From assembly GCF_014529935.1 (NCBI RefSeq), contig NZ_JACVFC010000004.1, forward strand, positions 310,001 through 374,000: DNA of 64,000 nucleotides, written 5' to 3'. The stretch comes from Chitinophaga qingshengii. GTDB taxonomy: Bacteria > Bacteroidota > Bacteroidia > Chitinophagales > Chitinophagaceae. The position numbers and the translations under genes are program-made. Numbering within the stretch: position 1 is the first letter of the stretch; every line of letters begins with the position of its first letter. The notes beneath the pieces were generated by a model. The model ran no database searches, was not told the DNA's origin, and saw only the letters and a list, made by a program, of their open reading frames with translations. This document shows positions 26,387 to 34,608 of the stretch, in pieces.

Positions 26387-27147
26387 GCGAGAATACAAAA
26401 GCACAAATATATGACTGTTTCCGCAACCTGCTGAACAGCCCCCAGGCAGTCGCCGGTATAGCCGCCAATCCATTTGGTCATCAGGCGGGCCATGTACCAG
26501 CGTACCAGCACCAGCGCGGGTAAAATGAGCAACAACGCGTAATTACGGGTGAAAGCGGTCACGATAAACAGGGGCACTACACCGAAAGTACCTGCCAGCA
26601 AAAGGTCCGGGAGACTGATACCCTTGGATACCGGCTTGGCCTTGCTGTCTTCGTTTTCCCTCACATACTGATGGGTGTAGATAATCGTCACTGCTACAAA
26701 ACGGCTCAGCGGCTGCGCAACGATCACAGCCATCATCACTTTATGGAGGGGCAGCGGTATCAGGCAAATATATTTCATGGTCATCAGCAGCAACAGCCCC
26801 AGCATCCCGTAGGTGCCGATACGGCTGTCTTTCATAATTTCCAGTATCTTTTCCTTTGTCCAGCCGCCACCAAAACCATCGCACATATCGGCGAAACCAT
26901 CTTCATGAAAAGCGCCGGTCACCCAGATGCTGATGATAATCGATAACAGAATAGTGACCAGCCGGGGCGCAATATCGCCGAATGCATATAGTACTGCCAG
27001 CATAAAACTGCCGGTGATCCAGCCTACCAACGGAAGATAGCGGGTAGCTTTGTTGAGCATTTCAGGACTATAGGGGGCACTAACGGTAACGGGTATACGT
27101 GTATAGAACATGATAGCGGTTAGCAAAACCTGCCACTGTTTTTTCAT
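26368..27147 (-). CDS. cobS: Adenosylcobinamide-GDP ribazoletransferase (cobalamin synthase)
   Basis: A 259-residue polytopic membrane enzyme that joins adenosylcobinamide-GDP to alpha-ribazole (phosphate). The conserved acidic cluster HEDGFADMCDGFGGGWTKEKILEIMKDSRIGTYG, around residues 80-115, is diagnostic. The N-terminal FYTRIPV and C-terminal GGYTGDCLGAVQQV motifs also fit. It overlaps cobT by four bases (ATGA) and cobC by 19, so translation is coupled. Confidence 0.96.
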   Translation of the reverse strand: MKKQWQVLLTAIMFYTRIPVTVSAPYSPEMLNKATRYLPLVGWITGSFMLAVLYAFGDIAPRLVTILLSIIISIWVTGAFHEDGFADMCDGFGGGWTKEKILEIMKDSRIGTYGMLGLLLLMTMKYICLIPLPLHKVMMAVIVAQPLSRFVAVTIIYTHQYVRENEDSKAKPVSKGISLPDLLLAGTFGVVPLFIVTAFTRNYALLLILPALVLVRWYMARLMTKWIGGYTGDCLGAVQQVAETVIYLCFCILAWKFTS

Positions 27148-28187
27148 ATGGTGCGGTTTGATACCTGGGCACTGTTAAAGCTGGCCATCTCACGAAGGAA
27201 CAGTACAGCGCTTTGGATAACAGGAATAGCCATGGCTGCGCCGGTACCTTCTCCAAGCCGCATATCCAGTTGCAACAGCGGCTTCACACCCAGGAATTCC
27301 AACATGGCCTTGTGGCCTTTTTCTTCTGAACAATGTGCAAAAACACAATAATCCTTTACGGCAGGTTGCATGGCGGCAGCTACCAGTAAGGCGGAACTCA
27401 CAATAAAGCCATCTATGACTACGATCATTTTCAGTGCGGCAGCCTGCAGAACGGCTCCCACCGTCATGGCTATCTCAAAACCGCCGTAGGTGGCCAGCGC
27501 CAGTTCGGGCGTATGTGGCCTTACGTGATGGGCCATCACCTGCTGCAACACTGCTTTTTTCTGCGTCAGCTGCTGGGCATTGCTGCCAGTACCGGTACCT
27601 ACACAATCCGCAATAGGAATACCGGTGAAATGACTCATCAGCAAAGCGGCAGAAGAAGTGTTGCCAATGCCCATTTCTCCGAATCCGATGATGTTACAAC
27701 CGGCTTCGTGCGCCAGTTTTACCTCTTCTGCACCAGCCTGCATGGCCAGCCGGCATTGCTCCGGCGACATGGCGGGACCCTTCAGGTAGTTTTGGGTGCC
27801 ACAGGCAATCTTACGTACATGCAACAACGGGTGCTCCGGAAACTCGTGATTAACACCGGTATCCACCACCGTCAGCTGTAACTGATGCTGCCGGCAGAAT
27901 ACATTGATGGCGGCGCCTCCCTGCAGGAAATTATACACCATCTGTGCGGTAACGGCCTGTGGAAACGGATTCACCAGCCCTTCGGCAGCGATGCCATGGT
28001 CGCCCGCAAAAACAATAATATGAGGATGATGTAATGCCGGCGTCAGGCTGTTTTGTATCAACCCGGCCTGTAATGCCAGCTGTTCCAGCCTTCCCAGGGA
28101 ACCGGGTGGCTTTGTTTTCTGATCAATCTTATCCTGTAAGGCTGCCCTTAACTCATCGGACAAGGGGGACACGGCTATCTGCATCAT
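27144..28187 (-). CDS. cobT: Nicotinate-nucleotide--dimethylbenzimidazole phosphoribosyltransferase
   Basis: A 347-residue cytosolic enzyme that activates the lower-ligand base to alpha-ribazole phosphate. It shows KTKPPGSLGRLE near residue 25, AGDHGIAAEGVNPFPQ-like sequence at 61-78, GFGEMGIGNTSSAAL at 168-182, and the catalytic Glu313 in RLGEGTGAA (E317 in the Salmonella enzyme). It lies 9 bases after cobU and overlaps cobS. No dimethylbenzimidazole synthase gene is seen, so the base may be scavenged. Confidence 0.97.
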   Translation of the reverse strand: MMQIAVSPLSDELRAALQDKIDQKTKPPGSLGRLEQLALQAGLIQNSLTPALHHPHIIVFAGDHGIAAEGLVNPFPQAVTAQMVYNFLQGGAAINVFCRQHQLQLTVVDTGVNHEFPEHPLLHVRKIACGTQNYLKGPAMSPEQCRLAMQAGAEEVKLAHEAGCNIIGFGEMGIGNTSSAALLMSHFTGIPIADCVGTGTGSNAQQLTQKKAVLQQVMAHHVRPHTPELALATYGGFEIAMTVGAVLQAAALKMIVVIDGFIVSSALLVAAAMQPAVKDYCVFAHCSEEKGHKAMLEFLGVKPLLQLDMRLGEGTGAAMAIPVIQSAVLFLREMASFNSAQVSNRTI

Positions 28188-28196
28188 GTTGTTGAT

Positions 28197-28712
28197 TTAA
28201 AGCTCTCTTTTCTTAATTACAACCGGAATGCCGGATACCATTAACACTACGGTATCGGCTACACGGGCTATATACTGGTTGGCCCAACCCTGAAGGTCGG
28301 TAAATTTGCGGCCTATCGCTGTTTCGGCATGTACGCCCATACCTATTTCATTGGTAACTATGAAGAAGTGGCCTTCCTGTTGCTGAAGCGCATCCACCTC
28401 TGTTTGCAGGGATACCAGTGCTTTATCGGTATCATAATCGTGGAGCGCGAAGAAATTCGTGAGCCATAGGGTAACACAGTCTATCACCACGGTATGCCCT
28501 GCCAGCGGAAGCCGGCTCACATACAGCTCTTCTTCGTAATTGGTCCAGTTGGCGCCCCGCTCCGCCTGATGGCGACAGATACGTTGTGCGAAATCCTCGT
28601 CCCATATTTTGGCGGTGGCTACATATACCGGCTGTTGACTAATGGCCAGCGCCTGGTCTTGTGCATACCGGCTTTTGCCGGACCGGGCGCCACCTGTAAC
28701 GAGTGTGATCAT
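28197..28712 (-). CDS. cobU: Adenosylcobinamide kinase / adenosylcobinamide-phosphate guanylyltransferase
   Basis: A 171-residue enzyme that phosphorylates adenosylcobinamide and then transfers GMP. The P-loop GGARSGKS is at residues 7-14. His48 in RICRHQAERG corresponds to the guanylylated histidine. TNEIGMGVHAETAIGRKFTDLQGWANQ and VSGIPVVIK are family blocks. It is the first of the four salvage enzymes in transcription order. A 40-base perfect palindrome lies just before its start. Confidence 0.97.
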   Translation of the reverse strand: MITLVTGGARSGKSRYAQDQALAISQQPVYVATAKIWDEDFAQRICRHQAERGANWTNYEEELYVSRLPLAGHTVVIDCVTLWLTNFFALHDYDTDKALVSLQTEVDALQQQEGHFFIVTNEIGMGVHAETAIGRKFTDLQGWANQYIARVADTVVLMVSGIPVVIKKREL

Positions 28713-28724
28713 GATACAAATGAA

Positions 28725-28764
28725 AACGCGCTGTACATGACGGTACCGTCATGTACAGCGCGTT
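28725..28764. repeat. Perfect 40-base palindrome between btuG-like gene and cobU
   Basis: Twenty bases on each side of the centre (28744/28745) are exact reverse complements; the centre is GGTACC and the arms include CGCTGTACATGACGGT. On the minus strand it follows the btuG-like stop (28773) by 8 bases and is followed by four T residues. It could act as an attenuating terminator within the B12 operon, an mRNA-stabilising hairpin, or a protein site. Confidence 0.85.
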
Positions 28765-28772
28765 GGCTTTAA

Positions 28773-30104
28773 TTAGTTATTGAATACCGGGATAACCGGG
28801 AAGAAAAAGCCGTTATACTGCACGTTCTTCACAACAGCACCGGTGGTAGCATTAAACTGGAACAGGGTATTGAACTGGAAATGCTGACCATAACCAGGTT
28901 CTACGCCCAGGGCCACCAGGGTATTGTTGGCCGGGTTGTACCGGAAACCGCCGCCATACAACTCTCTGTTATCCGGTAAGGTAACGAAGGGCGTCTGTAA
29001 AGAAGCCGGGTTACCGGATTGGTATTTATATATTTGTTTGCCATTGATGCCCCAGGAATTGGTCTGGGTAAGGAATACCGCGTTCTCTATCGTGGAAGCG
29101 GCTATGATGGTTGGGTTCCAGGCTCCCCAGGCGCCGTACAGCGGGAAGGGCAGGGCAATGGTTTGTACGGTAAGACTGTTCGGATCAATTGCATACAGGT
29201 TCTGTCCCTGTCCGGCCCAGATGGTGCCATCCGGTGTACGGGCAAAACCTACTTCCGCTTTCACCAGGGTAGTGGCAACACTCAGATCTGATGCATTCAG
29301 CACCACGATACCGGCCGTTTCGGTCATCACAAATACATAACCGCCCGCTCTGATCATGCTGCCTGCCTGGCCGGTGATACCGGCAATTTTAGCGCCTACG
29401 GTAAAGGCCCCCAGGTCTACCGGGTAAACGCCATCGGTCGTGGAGATAAGGCCCGTACTGCTGTTAACACCGCAGAAAGCGTTGGCGTTGCCGGTTAACT
29501 TCGGCGTGCGGCCAATCTCTTTCAGGGAATGCGCATCCGCAATCACCATAGGAGCGTCTTTGGACACGATGTAAAACCGGTTGTTGAAAACAGTGCCATA
29601 GTCAACGGTGGTACCCAGGGTTTTACCCGGGTTTTCCCGCTCGTATACGTTCTGGTACAGGGTATCTTCGCCGTAACGGTAAAAGTTCACACTCCCGTTG
29701 GCATGACCAAACCAGCCCTCATTGATAATGAAAAGGCCATTGTCATACTTGTCGGTTACCTTAATACGGTAAAAGTAGGAGTTGAGGCTGTTACCGGCAC
29801 TTACCTTGAAGGAGATGGTATAATCGCCGGTAGCGGTAGGTTTAAAAGTGTAGATGGAATCTGTGCCGGCCACTGTACCGTTTACCACCCAAAGGAAAGT
29901 CGGATTGACAGCATTGGTGAGCTGCGGCCGCAGTACGCGGGTGTCGCCAACAGCGATGGTATCTTTACCATCCTTAAGCCCGGGGTTACTGATAACAGGG
30001 ATGACCACTTCTGCCACATTATCTTTCTGACAGGCGGAAAAAGTCAGCAATGCAGCTGCTGCCAGGAGAAAGAGCTGGTGCAAACGGTGTGTAAATCTTC
30101 GCAT
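28773..30104 (-). CDS. BtuG-like surface lipoprotein (PKD-like plus beta-propeller, DUF5074 type)
   Basis: About 443 residues from the ATG at 30104. A signal sequence with lipobox LTFSAC puts the lipidated Cys near residue 25. An Ig/PKD-like domain follows (to about 125: FLWVVNGTVAGTDSIYTFKPTATGDYTISFKV), then a seven-bladed-propeller-like region with repeated short strands (GLFIINEGWFGHANGSVNFY, NRFYIVSKDAPMVIADAHSLKEIGR). The FIINEGWFG start is typical of DUF5074 proteins. BtuG in Bacteroides is such a propeller that captures cobalamin for BtuB. The location between btuB and cob genes supports the same role here; direct homology needs a search. Confidence 0.8.
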   Translation of the reverse strand: MRRFTHRLHQLFLLAAAALLTFSACQKDNVAEVVIPVISNPGLKDGKDTIAVGDTRVLRPQLTNAVNPTFLWVVNGTVAGTDSIYTFKPTATGDYTISFKVSAGNSLNSYFYRIKVTDKYDNGLFIINEGWFGHANGSVNFYRYGEDTLYQNVYERENPGKTLGTTVDYGTVFNNRFYIVSKDAPMVIADAHSLKEIGRTPKLTGNANAFCGVNSSTGLISTTDGVYPVDLGAFTVGAKIAGITGQAGSMIRAGGYVFVMTETAGIVVLNASDLSVATTLVKAEVGFARTPDGTIWAGQGQNLYAIDPNSLTVQTIALPFPLYGAWGAWNPTIIAASTIENAVFLTQTNSWGINGKQIYKYQSGNPASLQTPFVTLPDNRELYGGGFRYNPANNTLVALGVEPGYGQHFQFNTLFQFNATTGAVVKNVQYNGFFFPVIPVFNN

Positions 30105-30132
30105 GAGACGATGTTTGTTGGATGTAAACATG

Positions 30133-30205
30133 TAGAGATTTAGTTACTGTTGTAGAACAAGGTTGTAATAACCCATACCGCTCTACAACAATAATTAAAT
30201 CTCTA
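30133..30205. repeat. Long inverted repeat in the btuG-like leader
   Basis: Arms 30133-30156 and 30182-30205 (24 bases, two mismatches) are separated by 25 bases. On the minus strand the hairpin sits about 28 bases before the btuG-like ATG and just after the DUF6580 gene stop. No T run follows on the minus strand, so it is more likely a regulatory or stabilising hairpin than a terminator. Confidence 0.75.
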
Positions 30206-30227
30206 AATAAAAAAATGAAAAAATATG

Positions 30228-30824
30228 TTAGTGTGCCAGACGCAGTTTGCGTTGTACAAGGGCATAGCTGCCAAAGAAGATAGCGCTGTATACCAGGGTA
30301 CCTACCAGGAAATACTTCATGAAAGGAACCGCCAGAGCGTAACATTTCATCAGACCGGCCATGTCTCTGGTGAAAGGTAATCCGGTGGTGATATCGGTAG
30401 AACCGCTTATCCACACGCCGAAGTTGGAAATCAGGAAATGTACCAGCGCTGCGGATACACCGGCAACGGCGATACGGCCTACGCTCATTTTGCGGATGAC
30501 CAGCTGGCCAATCAGCACAATGAACACAAAGCTGATATAGTTGGCTGCCCAGCCTTTATACAGCAGTCCCTGCGCATATTCCCGGTGGAATACCTGCATC
30601 AGGATAACATCACTGAGGAATAACGTCAGCAACGGGAAAGCATAAGACTTCCACTTGTCAGAGAAAGATGCACCGCCAAACAGGGCCATGGCTCCTACCG
30701 GCGTAAACATAGCGATGGGTTGGAGAGTAGACTGATCAGCTCCCAACACTACTCGTATAATACCAGCTACCAGCATAAACAGCAGCAGTATACCAAACCG
30801 GGGATTAAGATTCTTTAAAGACAT
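30228..30824 (-). CDS. Six-helix inner-membrane protein (DUF6580 type, ECF S-component-like)
   Basis: A 198-residue, very hydrophobic protein with about six helices (near residues 11-28, 36-53, 61-78, 92-110, 117-136 and 160-188). Its size and topology are those of ECF-transporter S components. Conserved-looking patches are TPVGAMALFGGASFSDKW and ALVHFLISNFGVWISGS. From memory it matches the family DUF6580. It lies 17 bases after btuB and before the btuG-like gene in a B12 operon that has no BtuC, BtuD or BtuF. It may carry a cobamide, a lower-ligand base or cobalt over the inner membrane; this is inference. Confidence 0.7.
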   Translation of the reverse strand: MSLKNLNPRFGILLLFMLVAGIIRVVLGADQSTLQPIAMFTPVGAMALFGGASFSDKWKSYAFPLLTLFLSDVILMQVFHREYAQGLLYKGWAANYISFVFIVLIGQLVIRKMSVGRIAVAGVSAALVHFLISNFGVWISGSTDITTGLPFTRDMAGLMKCYALAVPFMKYFLVGTLVYSAIFFGSYALVQRKLRLAH

Positions 30825-30841
30825 TATGTTGGTTTTAATGT

Positions 30842-32794
30842 TTACAAATTCAACACAAGACCCGCATTCCAGTTGAACCGGCGGGAATTATAGCCAAGGA
30901 TATCAAAATACTGATAATTCGTAATATTTCGGAACCCGGCGAAAATTTTAAGCAAGTTACCAAATTTATACTCACCATAAAGGTCCACGGTGTAATAATC
31001 TCCCATCGGCTGAGCTACAGGAGATATCTGGTAACGTTCGCCGGTATACCGGAAGCTGGCGCTGGTATAAAGCGCAGGCGTTACCTGGTAGCCCAGCGTT
31101 GCATTCACGGCATGTTTAGGAACCCTGTTCAGGTTGTACCAGGAAGAATCTCCGCCGTTTTTGGCAACGGAGTACACCCTGCCATCTGTATAGGCATAGT
31201 TTACATTCAGGCCCAGCTTGTGGTTAATATGCCAGTCAACCTCTGCCTCTCCACCGTAAGCCCACTGTTTGTCGGCATTGGTATAGTGAGAGGTATAGAG
31301 GATGAGGTCTTTGGTACGACGGGCAAAACCCACTGCCCGGAAATCTACCGCATTATGGGCCACCGTAGCCTGGTAACCACCTTCATAACTCAGCGTGGAT
31401 TCGGGTTTCAGGTCTTTATTGCCCCACATACCCGCATACAGCTGATACAGTGAAGGCACTTTATAGGCGGATGATATATTAATAAATACCTTATGATGTT
31501 GATTAATCAGGTAAGAAGGGTTGAAGGTAAATGTCTGGTTGCTGCCGTAGATGTTATGGTAATTCAACCGGCCGCCGGCTTCTATGTTAAAACCACCGAT
31601 GTTACCGAGTAACAGGGAAGCGTATACGCTGGTCTGCCGGGCATGGGTGCTGTCGTCAGACAGGTGGGAAAACTGCATCTGCGGATTGGGGTCCCAGATC
31701 GCAGGCTGGCCCAGTCGCTGGTTGAACTGGTCCATACGGGCTGCGGCGAAACTGCCGCCGCCTACCAGTCTCAGGATGCCTGAAATGTTCCAGTTCACAT
31801 AGCTTTCTACCTGGTGAATATTGGACGAAAAGTCGGACAGGTCGTATTTACTGAACCCGTCAGGCGCAATGTAATTGGAGTCATTCAGGATATGCCGTTT
31901 GGTACGCTGGTAGCTGTACAACACATGCCAGCTGCCTTTTTTAAACTGGTATTCGCTACTGAACCCATGGAGCATATTGTTGGAACGGCTGGTATAGTCA
32001 CGATCGTCGATAAAGGCGCCTTCATCGAGGTCGTGATGGTAGTTGCTGTAATTAAACAGGTAATGGAGCCGCCAGCGGGAAGTGGCTTGCAGTCCCAGTT
32101 TGGCAAATACGGATTGCTGCCGGAAACCATCCTTGTCGAAACCGGCTTTGCCGGTAGGATCATAGGCATCGGACAGACCGTCGGAGGTTTCGTATTTGTA
32201 TCCGGCCATATAGGAGAACTTATCTGCATTGCCATAGGCGGTTACATTGCCCAGGAAGCTATTATAGCTGCCATAGCTGGTATTGGCTGTCAGGCCGAAT
32301 TTTTTACCGTTGTTTTTCCGGGTGATAATGTTGATGACTCCCGCCACGGCATTGGAGCCATATAAAGTAGACTGGCTGCCCCGGAGGATTTCGATTCTTT
32401 CCACCAGTTCCGGAGCAATGAAGTTCAGGTCGAAGGTATTGGCAATCTGGGAAGCATCGCTTACCGGCAAACCGTCTATGAGTATAAGGGTATTGCCGTT
32501 GGTAGCGCCCCGCATATATACTTCCGGGACCGTACCCCGGTTGTTTTGGGCGCCATTGATGGTAATTCCGGCCTGCTCGCTCAGGATGGCGGCAATGGTT
32601 TTACCGCTGTTTTTCTCCAGGTATTCGTGTGTGAGGATGGTGACTACCTTACCGGTTTCGCTGGCTTTCCGGGGGCCTTTAGTGGCGGTGACAGAGACCT
32701 CGTTCAATTGGCTGATCCTGGGCACAGAATCCTGTGCTGTAGCGGAAAATGGCAACCAAAAGAGAAGGGGAAGTGCGTAAAATTTTGCATTCAT
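30842..32794 (-). CDS. btuB: BtuB-like TonB-dependent receptor
   Basis: A 650-residue outer-membrane receptor. A signal peptide ends at SATAQ. NEVSVTATKGPRK forms the TonB-box region. The plug carries VYMRGATNGNTLILIDGLPVSD and VERIEILRGSQSTLYGSNAVAGVINI, and the barrel ends in FNWNAGLVLNL. It lacks the carboxypeptidase-like domain of SusC proteins, so it belongs to the ordinary vitamin/siderophore group. Operon position with cobUTSC and a BtuG-like lipoprotein makes a cobamide the likely ligand. I chose the ATG at 32794 because it begins the signal peptide. No cobalamin riboswitch was seen in the 100 bases upstream. Confidence 0.88.
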   Translation of the reverse strand: MNAKFYALPLLFWLPFSATAQDSVPRISQLNEVSVTATKGPRKASETGKVVTILTHEYLEKNSGKTIAAILSEQAGITINGAQNNRGTVPEVYMRGATNGNTLILIDGLPVSDASQIANTFDLNFIAPELVERIEILRGSQSTLYGSNAVAGVINIITRKNNGKKFGLTANTSYGSYNSFLGNVTAYGNADKFSYMAGYKYETSDGLSDAYDPTGKAGFDKDGFRQQSVFAKLGLQATSRWRLHYLFNYSNYHHDLDEGAFIDDRDYTSRSNNMLHGFSSEYQFKKGSWHVLYSYQRTKRHILNDSNYIAPDGFSKYDLSDFSSNIHQVESYVNWNISGILRLVGGGSFAAARMDQFNQRLGQPAIWDPNPQMQFSHLSDDSTHARQTSVYASLLLGNIGGFNIEAGGRLNYHNIYGSNQTFTFNPSYLINQHHKVFINISSAYKVPSLYQLYAGMWGNKDLKPESTLSYEGGYQATVAHNAVDFRAVGFARRTKDLILYTSHYTNADKQWAYGGEAEVDWHINHKLGLNVNYAYTDGRVYSVAKNGGDSSWYNLNRVPKHAVNATLGYQVTPALYTSASFRYTGERYQISPVAQPMGDYYTVDLYGEYKFGNLLKIFAGFRNITNYQYFDILGYNSRRFNWNAGLVLNL

Positions 32795-32835
32795 AGGGGG
32801 CGAAATTACGAATTCGCCCAATTGCAGGAGATTAA

Positions 32836-32878
32836 AAAAAGCGGGGCCGGATGATTCGATCATCCGGCCCCGCTTTTA
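32836..32878. terminator. Strong bidirectional terminator between TPR gene and btuB
   Basis: A 19-base stem, 32837-32855 with 32859-32877, has a TCG loop and an A run and a T run on the outer sides. It ends the TPR gene transcript, so btuB must start from a promoter in the ~40 bases that remain; TAATTTCG on the minus strand at 32801-32808 is a possible -7 box. Confidence 0.9.
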
Positions 32879-32893
32879 ATGATATGTATTGGA

Positions 32894-33544
32894 TCAACCA
32901 GGCATCCTGGAGATGTACTTGTCCATTTCCTTGATCTGGTTTACAATCTGGGCGGTAGTAGGTTTCTGTGCTTTGGCTCTGCGAAAGTATTCCTTGGCAG
33001 ATTTAAAGTCACGGCGGCTCATGGCAATAGAAGCCAGTGTCAGCAGGGCGGCGGCGGTGTTTTCCTTGTCAGGTAAACCCATGCGCACTGCTTTTTTCAG
33101 GTTCTGGTCAGCCGTTTTCAGATCATTTTTCTGGTAAGCGATAGTGCCCAGCTGGAAATACTGCATGCCTTCGTATTCCTTCATCGGGCTACCGGACTGA
33201 ATACTCTGGCGGATAGTAGCTTCGGCCTTATCCAGGTCGTTGCTGTACATAGCCATGTTACTTTGCATGAAGTAGTATACGGAACGGATCGGTTTATACA
33301 GCAGTTTAGGGAACTTCACCTTGTTCATCAGGGCGGTGGCGCCTTCTATATCACCGGCCTCCACAGCTTCCTGTACCAACCGCATAGGGCCAAACAGGAG
33401 ATGGGTTACAATACAAACAACGGCGATCAGCAATACAACGGTCGCTTCCCACCATCCTATCGAAACTCCGAGGGCAATACCGGCCACCAATAACACGATC
33501 CCGATCGGGAAACGATATAGAATAAAAAAGTTAAATGCTTTCAT
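32894..33544 (-). CDS. Membrane-anchored tetratricopeptide-repeat protein
   Basis: A 216-residue protein with two N-terminal membrane helices (about 9-27 and 32-50), followed by helical repeats from residue 55. FQLGTIAYQKNDLKTADQNLKKAVRMG and ALLTLASIAMSRRDFKSAKEYFRRAKAQKP are two clear TPR units. It probably scaffolds other proteins on the inner membrane; no specific role is known. It is monocistronic: its own -7 box lies at 33587 and a terminator follows. Confidence 0.8.
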   Translation of the reverse strand: MKAFNFFILYRFPIGIVLLVAGIALGVSIGWWEATVVLLIAVVCIVTHLLFGPMRLVQEAVEAGDIEGATALMNKVKFPKLLYKPIRSVYYFMQSNMAMYSNDLDKAEATIRQSIQSGSPMKEYEGMQYFQLGTIAYQKNDLKTADQNLKKAVRMGLPDKENTAAALLTLASIAMSRRDFKSAKEYFRRAKAQKPTTAQIVNQIKEMDKYISRMPG

Positions 33545-33586
33545 GAAAAAACTGTTCGTAAATCACTTGATGCTTTATAGCGGGGG

Positions 33587-33594
33587 CAAAGATA
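33587..33594 (-). promoter_or_regulatory. -7 box for the TPR gene
   Basis: On the minus strand TATCTTTG matches TAnnTTTG exactly, about 43 bases before the start codon. Confidence 0.5.
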
Positions 33595-33609
33595 AATAAA
33601 AAAAACACC

Positions 33610-34515
33610 TCATGGGTTTAATAGTTCGCTTTTGGCCGGTGCTGCTTTCGGTTTTTTCAGGTTGGCCGCTACAATGGCCGCCAGGATGATGAACACACCG
33701 CCTACCTGGAGAGGGGTAATGGTTTCGCGCAGGAACAGCGTGGCCGCAATGGTGGCCACCGGCAACTCTGCAGCGCTGAGAATGGCGCCCAGGGCTACGC
33801 CTGTCTGCGGCATACCCTTGGCAAACAGGAAAGGTGGTAATACCGTTCCGAAAAGCGCCAGGGGAATACCCCACATCCATAGGGGAGGAGTGGTGAAACG
33901 GCCGTTCCACAGGTAAGCCGGCGGAAATAACAGGGTGATAATGATAAAGGCGCCCGTCACAATCCAGGCGCTTTTGAGTACCGGCGTGAGGGAATGACCC
34001 ACCCGGCCGCTGACTACGATAAAGGTGGTGTAAAAAAGGGCTGCCAGCATGCCAAATCCAATACCCCGCCAGTCCAGCTGAATGCCGTTGCTGTTAAATA
34101 AACCACCGGCCAGCAGGGTCCCGGCCAGGATAAACAATACGGCTACCCATTGTATAGCGCCCGGACGTTTCTTATAAATCATCCATTCTGCCAGCATACT
34201 CATCCAGGTGAACTGCATCAGCAGGATGATAGCCATACTGGCAGGGATATATTGTACACTTTGATAATAGGTAATGCTGACCAGGCCGGTAGAGCTGCCT
34301 AATATAAAACAGGTACGGGCTTCCTTGTTTTTAAGCCCCTGGGTGGTACGTCCGGATAACAGATGCAGCACCCACAATGCCAGCATCCCAAAGCCTGCTT
34401 GCACGCTGCATAATTCTCCCAGGGTAAAACCTTCCTGGTAGCCCAGTTTCACAATCGTCGATAAAATTCCAAAGCTGCAGGCGCCCAGTAGCACCAACAG
34501 AATACCTTTCCACAT
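33610..34515 (-). CDS. EamA-family (DMT) transporter
   Basis: A 301-residue inner-membrane protein with ten predicted helices arranged as two five-helix EamA halves. The first half runs to about residue 140 (QSVQYIPASMAIILLMQFTWMSMLAEWMIYKKRP). The second ends in GAILSAAELPVATIAATLFLRETITPLQVGGVFIILAAIVAA, the usual EamA signature. DMT carriers export amino acids or other metabolites. It is downstream of the Fsr-type MFS gene, with an AT-rich inverted repeat between them. Confidence 0.9.
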   Translation of the reverse strand: MWKGILLVLLGACSFGILSTIVKLGYQEGFTLGELCSVQAGFGMLALWVLHLLSGRTTQGLKNKEARTCFILGSSTGLVSITYYQSVQYIPASMAIILLMQFTWMSMLAEWMIYKKRPGAIQWVAVLFILAGTLLAGGLFNSNGIQLDWRGIGFGMLAALFYTTFIVVSGRVGHSLTPVLKSAWIVTGAFIIITLLFPPAYLWNGRFTTPPLWMWGIPLALFGTVLPPFLFAKGMPQTGVALGAILSAAELPVATIAATLFLRETITPLQVGGVFIILAAIVAANLKKPKAAPAKSELLNP

Positions 34516-34522
34516 GCTAAAA

Positions 34523-34605
34523 TGATTTTCGATTTTTTGATTTTCGATTTTGAGATTTAGTAATTCTCAACATCGAAAATCAAAAAATCAAAAAACCGAA
34601 AATCA
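34523..34605. repeat. AT-rich inverted repeat, same family as 25354
   Basis: The left arm (34523-34555, with GATTTTTTGATTTTCGATTT) and right arm (34565-34605, with ATCGAAAATCAAAAAATCA) are inverted copies with one short insertion and a 9-base loop. It fills the gap between the fsr stop and the EamA start on the minus strand. Confidence 0.75.
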
Positions 34606-34608
34606 AAG

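Noticed and set aside
27126..27140. CCTGCCACTG resembling part of a cobalamin-riboswitch B12 box
   Set aside because: It lies inside the start of cobS on the opposite strand, with no supporting stems around it. No riboswitch could be built upstream of btuB or cobU either.
29529..30143. 204-codon plus-strand frame across the btuG-like gene
   Set aside because: Antisense shadow of the lipoprotein gene; the minus-strand frame has signal, lipobox and propeller repeats.
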